Positions 58,580-64,000 of a DNA stretch of 64,000 nt are shown piece by piece. Made by a program: the position numbers and the translations under genes. The notes under the pieces were generated by a model. That model ran no database searches. It was not told the DNA's origin and saw nothing but the letters and a program-made list of their open reading frames with translations. The stretch's first letter is position 1, and each line of letters begins with the position of its first letter. Source of the stretch: Ornithinimicrobium cryptoxanthini (lineage in GTDB: Bacteria > Actinomycetota > Actinomycetes > Actinomycetales > Dermatophilaceae); contig NZ_CP099490.1 of NCBI RefSeq assembly GCF_023923205.1, positions 1,674,001 to 1,738,000 of the forward strand, given 5' to 3'.

Positions 58580-60023
58580 TGGTTCCCAGTACTTAGACTC
58601 CCTTGAGGCTAAGCGAGAAGTTTACGTTGACGGAAGACGGGTGGAACATGTTCTAGAGCACGAGGCCTTCCGGCCCATCGCAGAAACCATAGCAGCGCTT
58701 TACGACACGGCTTCCGATCATAAAAATCAGATGATCTACCACTCACCAGAGATTGACGCCGACGCTAACAGAGTCTTCTCGATTCCACGCACGCACGAGG
58801 AATTGGTGCTCCGCCGCAAGGCGATTGAAACTTGGGCGAACCAGACACATGGCTGGGTGGGCCGTAGTCCCGACCATGTGGGGGCGTTCATCGCCGCCTT
58901 CGCATCGAACCCCAACATGTTCGCGAGGCAACCCCACGACTTGGGGCAGAATGTTGTGAATTACCACAAGAAGATACTTCAGGAAAGTCTGTATGTATCG
59001 TACGCTATAATTCCACCACAGGTATCGAGGGCCACGACAGCGCACGGATGGGCGGGGGACTACCTGCAAGTTGGAGTTGTTGCAGAAGATGCTGATGGCA
59101 TCATGGTTCGAGGCTCCCAAATGCTAGCAACTGGGGCGGTGGTCGCCGATGAATTGTTCGTATCCTGCATTAAGCCCCTCACGCCAGAAGATGCAAAATT
59201 TGCTGTCAGTTTTGCCTTGCCGATTACGACGCCGGGGTTAAAGTTGTACTGTCGGCGTCCTTACGCGTCTGGGGATACTAGCGTCTTCGACTATCCACTC
59301 ACAAGCCAGTTCGATGAGACGGACTCGCTCGTTGTGTTTGATGATGTGAAAGTGCCTTGGGACCGTGTTTTTGTCAACCAGGTCCCTTCCGACCTGTCCA
59401 AACAGTTTTATGGCACGGGTGCCCACGTGATGGGAAACAGCCAAGCACAGATTCGGTTCGTGACGAAGCTCCGCTTCATGGCCGGACTGGCTCGTAAGGT
59501 GGCAGCGGTCAATGGAGCCGACAAATTTCCAGGCGTACAAGAGAAACTGGGTGAACTTGCGAGCCTTGCGTCCCTGGTTGAAGCGGCGGTATTTGCCTCC
59601 GAGTACAACGCGGAGCCGGATAACGAGGGAATGTGGCGTCCTCAAGCGAGGCCACTCTACGGTGCGATGGGTATGCAAGCGGAAATCTATCCCCGGGTCT
59701 TGGCAATCGTTCGTGATTTGACTGGGGGAGGCGTACTCCAGCTGCCTGCGACCGTGAATGACGTGCTGTCGGAGGACGAGTGGCCCGACATCGAACGCTA
59801 TGTCCAGTCGCCAGGCGTGCCCGCAGTTGAACGGATAAAGTTGTTCAAACTCGTTTGGGATGCCATCGGCTCGGAATTTGCTGGACGCCACCACCAATAT
59901 GAGATGTTCTATGCAGGCGCCCCGTTCATTGCCAAAGGTCATTCTTTCCGGAACTTTGACTACGATGACGCTGTGTCACGTGTCGAAGGATTCCTGTCCA
60001 CGTACAAAGCCGAAGCTTTGTAA
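58572..60023 (+). CDS. HpaB-family FADH2-dependent monooxygenase
   Basis: 483 residues, the usual length of the large component of 4-hydroxyphenylacetate 3-hydroxylase. It uses reduced flavin and O2 to hydroxylate aromatic or heteroaromatic rings. Visible features: the N-terminal SGSQYLDSLEAKREVYVDGRRV, TAHGWAGDYLQVGVVAEDADGIMVRGSQMLATGAVVADELFV, FDDVKVPWDRVF and RFVTKLRFMAGLARKVA. The C-terminus has MGMQAEIYPRVLAIVRDLTGGGVLQLPA and DAIGSEFAGRHHQYEMFYAGAPF. The reductase partner is two genes downstream. The family also covers chlorophenol, nitrophenol and pyrrole-type substrates, so the substrate is not fixed. Confidence 0.93.
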   Translation: MRSGSQYLDSLEAKREVYVDGRRVEHVLEHEAFRPIAETIAALYDTASDHKNQMIYHSPEIDADANRVFSIPRTHEELVLRRKAIETWANQTHGWVGRSPDHVGAFIAAFASNPNMFARQPHDLGQNVVNYHKKILQESLYVSYAIIPPQVSRATTAHGWAGDYLQVGVVAEDADGIMVRGSQMLATGAVVADELFVSCIKPLTPEDAKFAVSFALPITTPGLKLYCRRPYASGDTSVFDYPLTSQFDETDSLVVFDDVKVPWDRVFVNQVPSDLSKQFYGTGAHVMGNSQAQIRFVTKLRFMAGLARKVAAVNGADKFPGVQEKLGELASLASLVEAAVFASEYNAEPDNEGMWRPQARPLYGAMGMQAEIYPRVLAIVRDLTGGGVLQLPATVNDVLSEDEWPDIERYVQSPGVPAVERIKLFKLVWDAIGSEFAGRHHQYEMFYAGAPFIAKGHSFRNFDYDDAVSRVEGFLSTYKAEAL

Positions 60024-60042
60024 TAACTTAGGAGGAACTGAA

Positions 60043-60390
60043 ATGTCCAAGCCTGAGCATGAGTTTCATCCCGTAGACACTGTGGCGTTTACTGACTGTG
60101 AGGGATCGGTGGCATCTCTCACTGAGAGAATCCTTGCACAAGATTCAAGGGGAAATGTGACACGCATCCTCTCATTCGCACCCGGTACCGATACGACCCC
60201 GAACGGTGTCCAGCGGCACGATTTCTGGGAGGAGGTTTACATCCTCGATGGGAGCATTAGGGACATCCGCATAGACAAAACCTTCACGGCGGGGATGTAC
60301 GCATGCAGGCCTCCAGGGATGCCGCATGGTCCGTGGGTCAGCGAAGACGGCTGCACAACATTCGAGGTCAGGTACGGGAGCGACTCGTAA
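60043..60390 (+). CDS. Cupin-domain protein (ChrR-like)
   Basis: 115 residues from ATG 60043 after TAGGAGGAACTG. RILSFAPGTDTTPNGVQRHDFWEEVYILDGSIRD and MYACRPPGMPHGPWVSEDG match the two cupin motifs (H-x-WEEVYILDG and PPGMPHGPW). Small cupins of this type sit next to flavin monooxygenases in several catabolic operons and may act as an isomerase, dioxygenase or scavenger. The metal ligands His, Glu and the second His are visible. The stop overlaps the reductase start (TAATG). Confidence 0.88.
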   Translation: MSKPEHEFHPVDTVAFTDCEGSVASLTERILAQDSRGNVTRILSFAPGTDTTPNGVQRHDFWEEVYILDGSIRDIRIDKTFTAGMYACRPPGMPHGPWVSEDGCTTFEVRYGSDS

Positions 60391-60911
60391 TGGCTAGCAC
60401 GACAACCGCTGTGGATGCGTTGAAGATGCGGGATGCGCTCGGCCGCTTTGCGACCGGCGTGGCGGTCATAACCACTCATGACGGAGCTGGACGACCACAG
60501 GGGATGACCGTAAATTCCCTAACATCCGTTTCGTTGACGCCACCTCTCATTCTGGTTTGCTTGAGTGAGTCAGCCCGCACTACCAAAGCTGCCCTTGCAA
60601 CTGGCTCGTTTGTCGCGTCTGTGTTGTCCGAGCGTCAAGAGCCTCTCGCGCGCAGATTCGCGTCGCCGGCCAATGATCATTTCGCGGACCTAGACTTGCA
60701 CTATGGTGAGCATCTTCTACCGGTTATCCCGGAGGCACTTGCGCACATAGAGTGCTCGGTGGCAGATGTATTTCCAGGCGGTGACCACGTGATATTGGTT
60801 GGCCACGTGGCACGCCTGTGCGCGCGCCCAGGACAGCCACTCGCGTTCTACAGTGGCAAGTTTGGTGACTATCAAGACCGTGGCCAAGAACCAGTGAGGT
60901 GGTTCTTCTGA
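60390..60911 (+). CDS. Flavin reductase, partner of the HpaB-type monooxygenase
   Basis: 173 residues from ATG 60390. RDALGRFATGVAVITTHDGAGRPQGMTVNSLTSVSLTPPLILVCLSESARTTKA is the classic flavin reductase-like domain (HpaC/ActVB type), with a later HIECSVADVFPGGDHVILVGHVARL. It supplies reduced FAD or FMN to the monooxygenase by NAD(P)H oxidation. Translationally coupled to the cupin gene. Confidence 0.93.
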   Translation: MASTTTAVDALKMRDALGRFATGVAVITTHDGAGRPQGMTVNSLTSVSLTPPLILVCLSESARTTKAALATGSFVASVLSERQEPLARRFASPANDHFADLDLHYGEHLLPVIPEALAHIECSVADVFPGGDHVILVGHVARLCARPGQPLAFYSGKFGDYQDRGQEPVRWFF

Positions 60912-61008
60912 TGTGAATCGTTCGTCCGGACTCAAGAAGTACGAGTTTCACCCCAAACGTGACTGGCAAATCAAGCTTCAACTACATTCCGACAAAGGAG
61001 TCAGAACC

Positions 61009-62046
61009 ATGCGATACCGCAAGCTTGGAGTCTACGCAGTAGCCGTTGCCTTGATGGGTACTGCCGCCTGCAGTCAGAGCCAGCCTGATGACGGAGAGGG
61101 CGTTAGAAGTATAAACTTGACACTGTCGTCTACCGCCATGTCTTCGGGCCCTATACTTGCTGCAATCACCCAGGATACGTTCGGTGACCATGGTTTGGAG
61201 GTGAACTATACTTCGACGGCAGGTGATTCAACAACCGCACTGGCGACCGTCGCAAGCGGTCAGGCGCCATTCGCCACAGTGGGTGCGTCGACGGTTATCG
61301 ATGCGCAACAGGAGGGCCTGCCCGTCCAGTTTGTGCTCAATATCGAGAGTCCTGCCGTGACCATCGCCATGCGGGACGATATTGCAGCTGAAATAATGGC
61401 TGAAACGGGTGTCGGTCCGGACTCCCCCATTGCGGAACGAGTCGAGGCGTTGCGTGGGCTCCAAATCGGCGCACCGCCAAGCGGCGGTGCAAACTATACC
61501 CTGCTTGCACTCATGCTTAACCGGAACGGGATCGACCCCGAAAGTGACGTCACACTACTGCCTTCGGACCAGCAGACTGTTGTTTCCGGAATCAAGGGCG
61601 ATCGATTTGAGGTTGGTTTCTGGTCCGCCGGGGCACTAGAGGGCGCGATTGTCGACGGCGACGCGGTCAAGTGGATTGATGTGTCGGCAGGTGATATTCC
61701 TGAGTTCAGCGATTTCCTTTACATGACCGCGATCACGTCAGAAGACGTCATTAACGAAGACCCCGAGCTCGTCAATGATTTCATCGCGAGCGTTAGAGAC
61801 GGCGCACAGTTGTTGATCGACGACGATGCTGATACGAAGGCCGCAATCAAGGAAGAGTTCTTTCCTACCTTGCCTGACGGCACATGGGACCTAACATGGG
61901 ATAGCGCCCGCCAGGCAGTCATTCCCAACCAAACATTCACGCAGGAAGCCCTCGACTACACAGTAGAAGCGACCGAGACGGTGTACGGCAGGGTATACGA
62001 GGACCTCATGCTTGCCGATCTGGTGGTCGAGCAAGCTCGGGATTAG
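61009..62046 (+). CDS. ABC transporter substrate-binding lipoprotein (NMT1/SsuA type)
   Basis: 345 residues from ATG 61009, chosen for the AAAGGAG upstream and the signal peptide (YRKLGVYAVAVALMGTAAC, lipobox GTAAC). The mature part, LTLSSTAMSSGPILAAITQDTFGDHGLEVNYTSTAGDSTTALATVASGQAPFATVGASTVIDAQQEG, is the pattern of NMT1/SsuA-like binding proteins for small planar ligands such as pyrimidines or sulphonates. It likely captures the substrate of this operon on the outer membrane face. Confidence 0.92.
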   Translation: MRYRKLGVYAVAVALMGTAACSQSQPDDGEGVRSINLTLSSTAMSSGPILAAITQDTFGDHGLEVNYTSTAGDSTTALATVASGQAPFATVGASTVIDAQQEGLPVQFVLNIESPAVTIAMRDDIAAEIMAETGVGPDSPIAERVEALRGLQIGAPPSGGANYTLLALMLNRNGIDPESDVTLLPSDQQTVVSGIKGDRFEVGFWSAGALEGAIVDGDAVKWIDVSAGDIPEFSDFLYMTAITSEDVINEDPELVNDFIASVRDGAQLLIDDDADTKAAIKEEFFPTLPDGTWDLTWDSARQAVIPNQTFTQEALDYTVEATETVYGRVYEDLMLADLVVEQARD

Positions 62047-62054
62047 GGATGTGA

Positions 62055-62879
62055 TTGAAGATGTTGGCTAGGCAGAGAGATGATGTGCTGAATCGTGAGC
62101 CGTCGACTAGACGGGAACCTGTCATCGAGCTCCGAAATGTGGCAATGGGCTTCGGTGGCCCTACTGTGATCGCCGGCGTGACTAATGAGATCCACAGAGG
62201 AGAGTTCGTTACGCTCTTTGGGCGGAGCGGGTGTGGTAAGTCCACAATGCTTAATATTGTTGCTGGATTGCTCAGCCCCATTTCTGGAGAAGTTAAGTTT
62301 GAAGGAGGTCCCGTAAAGGGGATCAACACGCATGTGAGTTACATGACACAGGAAGACACCCTTCTGCCTTGGAGAACGGTACGCAAGAACATCGAGGTAC
62401 CCCTGAGACTTCGAAAGTTTAAGAAGCGTGACATTCAGGACCGAGTCGATCGCTACTTGGAACTACTCAACCTGACAGCAGCAGCGGACCGCTACCCGTC
62501 ACAGTTGTCGGGCGGCATGCGCCGGCGTGCTCTGGTGGCGCGAAGTCTTGTGTATGACCCGGCGGTCATCCTGATGGATGAACCGTTCGGGGGAATCGAC
62601 GCTAGTCTCCGAGAGGGGTTGCACGACGAACTTCGTAATGCTGTCGAGAAGCTTGACTTGACTGTACTCTTCGTGACCCATGACATACCGGAAGCGGCCC
62701 TCCTGTCCGATAGAGTCTTGGTATTCAGGAGCCGTGATGGTGCACCCACTTATCTCGCCACCGAAGTGAATATACCTTTTGGCGAAGAGCGAAACCTGGC
62801 AGAGGTGCGTATGTCCCCAGACTATGTCGATGTCCAAAGGGATTTGCGTATGAAACTCGAAGGAGACGAGGTGTCCTGA
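62055..62879 (+). CDS. ABC transporter ATP-binding protein (SsuB/TauB type)
   Basis: 274 residues from TTG 62055, with ATG 62061 as an equally plausible start. Walker A is GRSGCGKST (56-64), the Q-loop is in YMTQEDTLLPWRTV, the signature is LSGGMRRRALVARSL, and Walker B is VILMDEPFGGIDASLR. The D-loop and His switch (FVTHDIPEAALLSDRVLVF) match nitrate/sulphonate/taurine importers. It energises uptake together with the binding protein and permease on either side. Ends in an overlap with the permease start. Confidence 0.94.
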   Translation: MKMLARQRDDVLNREPSTRREPVIELRNVAMGFGGPTVIAGVTNEIHRGEFVTLFGRSGCGKSTMLNIVAGLLSPISGEVKFEGGPVKGINTHVSYMTQEDTLLPWRTVRKNIEVPLRLRKFKKRDIQDRVDRYLELLNLTAAADRYPSQLSGGMRRRALVARSLVYDPAVILMDEPFGGIDASLREGLHDELRNAVEKLDLTVLFVTHDIPEAALLSDRVLVFRSRDGAPTYLATEVNIPFGEERNLAEVRMSPDYVDVQRDLRMKLEGDEVS

Positions 62880-63745
62880 TGAAGTCTGATACGGAGTCGC
62901 GCAAGGGCAGGGTTCTATCCCAGGAGACTTCTGTCCAGCCGCCCAATGGGGCAGCGACTCAGGAGGATGCGGTTGCTACCCGCCGACGGAGTGGGCCGCT
63001 CGTTCCCCGATGGATGATGCGGCTAATTCTGGCAGTTGTCTTTATCGGCGGCTGGGAACTAGCCTCTGGAAGGCTAGTTGAGGACTACTTCATCAGTAGT
63101 CCCTCTCGTATCGCTGTGAGGTTCTGGGAACTACTTGTGGATGGCACGTTGTTGGATAACGTTGGCGTTACAGTAATCGCCGTTGTCATTGGCTTTATTG
63201 TTGGCGCAATTGCCGCGTTGTTACTCGGGTATGCACTGGGTTCGAGTCCATACTGGGCTAGCGTCGTGGAACCGTTCATCACGACCTTCTGGAGCATACC
63301 TCGCGTGGCTTTGATCCCATTGCTAGTTATTTGGGTTGGGATCGGAACCCAACTCGCCATCACAATCTCAGCTATTCTAACCTTTTTCCTCGTCTTCTTC
63401 AATACGTACTATGGTATTCGAGAGGTAAGCCAGGGATTGATTGATGTGGTTAGGATCATGGGCGGCACCCGCCGTGATGTGGCGGTTCGTGTGAGGATTC
63501 CATCCGCATTCGTCTGGATCGCCGCAGGAATCAAGCTGTCCCTTCCAATGGCCTTAGTTGGCACCGTTACTGCTGAGATGCTCGCGTCCAACCGAGGCCT
63601 TGGGTTCTTGGTAAAGTTCTACGGTAACAGTTTTGATACTACTTCTACCTTCGCGGTACTGCTCGCCCTGCTAATTGTCGGGTTCCTCTTGGATAGGCTA
63701 GCCAACAGTGTGAGCAAGCGCGCTTTAGTGTGGAAGTCCACATGA
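62879..63745 (+). CDS. ABC transporter permease (SsuC/TauC type)
   Basis: 288 residues. After a hydrophilic first 45 residues come about six hydrophobic segments: MMRLILAVVFIGGWELAS, VGVTVIAVVIGFIVGAIAALLLGYALG, ALIPLLVIWVGIGTQLAITISAILTFFLVFFNT and others. The EAA-type loop, YYGIREVSQGLIDVVRIMGGTRRDVAVRVRIPSAFVWI, binds the ATPase. Standard BPD_transp_1 permease. The last bases contain the start of the TPP-dependent enzyme gene (ATGA overlap). Confidence 0.94.
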   Translation: MKSDTESRKGRVLSQETSVQPPNGAATQEDAVATRRRSGPLVPRWMMRLILAVVFIGGWELASGRLVEDYFISSPSRIAVRFWELLVDGTLLDNVGVTVIAVVIGFIVGAIAALLLGYALGSSPYWASVVEPFITTFWSIPRVALIPLLVIWVGIGTQLAITISAILTFFLVFFNTYYGIREVSQGLIDVVRIMGGTRRDVAVRVRIPSAFVWIAAGIKLSLPMALVGTVTAEMLASNRGLGFLVKFYGNSFDTTSTFAVLLALLIVGFLLDRLANSVSKRALVWKST

Positions 63746-64000
63746 TGCCCGCGGAACATGCGACTGGCGGTGACAGGAATTATGAGGTTATTGCCAAACG
63801 CCTGCATGGAGAGCTAGCTGACTCGCCATTATACATCCTTGCTGGCGATGCGAATATGAAGCTGATTCATGCCTGCATGTGGGAAGGCATGCGCTGTCTC
63901 TCTGCCCGCCACGAGAATGCGGCCGTTTCCATGGCAGTGGGCTATGCGAAAGGTTCCGGACTCGTCGGCGTCGCGAGCACGACACAAGGCCCTGGATTAA
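63742..64000 (+). CDS. Thiamine diphosphate-dependent enzyme, 3' truncated by the window edge
   Basis: About 86 residues are visible from ATG 63742. YEVIAKRLHGELADSPLYILAGDANMKLIHACMWEGMRCLSARHENAAVSMAVGYAKGSGLVGVASTTQGPGL matches the N-terminal pyrimidine-binding domain of acetolactate-synthase-like enzymes, with the catalytic Glu in ARHENAAV and the TQGPG motif. Such enzymes decarboxylate or ligate 2-keto acids. Here it probably processes an oxidised fragment of the ABC-imported compound. Same operon by overlap. Confidence 0.9.
   Translation, partial: MMPAEHATGGDRNYEVIAKRLHGELADSPLYILAGDANMKLIHACMWEGMRCLSARHENAAVSMAVGYAKGSGLVGVASTTQGPGL

Noticed and set aside
8940..64000. A right attachment site within the window
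   Set aside because: I looked by eye for the tRNA 3' sequence in the non-coding gaps, in particular 54.7-56.4 kb, and found no match; a computed search would be more reliable.
1..64000. CRISPR arrays or rRNA genes
   Set aside because: No regularly spaced repeat-spacer pattern, no cas genes and no rRNA sequence were seen.

Overview
The window looks like chromosome of a high-GC actinomycete, plausibly of the Intrasporangiaceae/Ornithinimicrobiaceae type (inferred from gene style only). It carries a large integrative and conjugative element (ICE) inserted at a tRNA-Val gene, followed by a block of clearly different base composition.

Left flank (1-8.9 kb): ordinary chromosomal genes. These are a truncated aminoglycoside-phosphotransferase-like kinase, a TetR regulator with two palindromic operators upstream of an MMPL-family exporter, the overlapping pta-ackA acetate pair, a class IV aminotransferase and tRNA-Val(CAC). 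Tyrosine is often encoded by TAT here.

ICE (from about 8.9 kb): an excisionase and a tyrosine recombinase sit beside the tRNA, followed by a decayed IS110-family transposase. A Tad/Flp-pilus-like operon (13-24.4 kb) then encodes a lipoprotein, a SAF protein, a MinD/TadZ-like protein, a CpaF/TadA ATPase, TadB and TadC, a small pilin-like protein, three TadE/TadG-like pseudopilins and a LysM-BTAD membrane protein. A second operon (24.9-36.7 kb) encodes the mating apparatus: a regulator, a ParA-like protein, small membrane proteins, a VirB6/TrbL-like protein, a SCO6880-type protein, a VirB4-like ATPase, a three-domain cell-wall hydrolase and a VirD4-like coupling protein. On the minus strand at 49-54.7 kb is a very large MobF relaxase fused to a RecD-like helicase and a DnaG-like TOPRIM primase domain, with a structured, oriT-like region in front of it. 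A shared element, TGAGTCCCTGA-N10-CCCGCTTT, occurs exactly three times, before the SCO6880 gene, before the coupling-protein pair and before the relaxase.

Cargo (36.9-47.8 kb), between coupling protein and relaxase, is a defence-like island: an SF1 helicase with a long unrecognised N-terminal half, a frameshifted OLD-like ATPase/TOPRIM gene, an AlbA_2 (Schlafen-type) protein, and a complete three-gene ABC three-component (ABC-3C)-like system consisting of a DUF4297/Cap4-type nuclease, a winged-helix middle component and a Rad50-like ATPase.

Right block (56.3 kb to the end): after an IS1380 transposase fragment and a short tandem repeat, the sequence becomes visibly more AT-rich. It carries a tightly packed catabolic operon: a GntR/FCD regulator, a nitrilase-family amidohydrolase, DUF2848, an HpaB-type monooxygenase, a cupin, a flavin reductase, an SsuABC/NMT1-type ABC importer and the start of a TPP-dependent enzyme. 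The genes suggest uptake and oxidative opening of an aromatic or N-heterocyclic compound; the substrate cannot be read from sequence. No second copy of the tRNA 3' end was found, so the right end of the ICE probably lies beyond the window and this operon may be further cargo.
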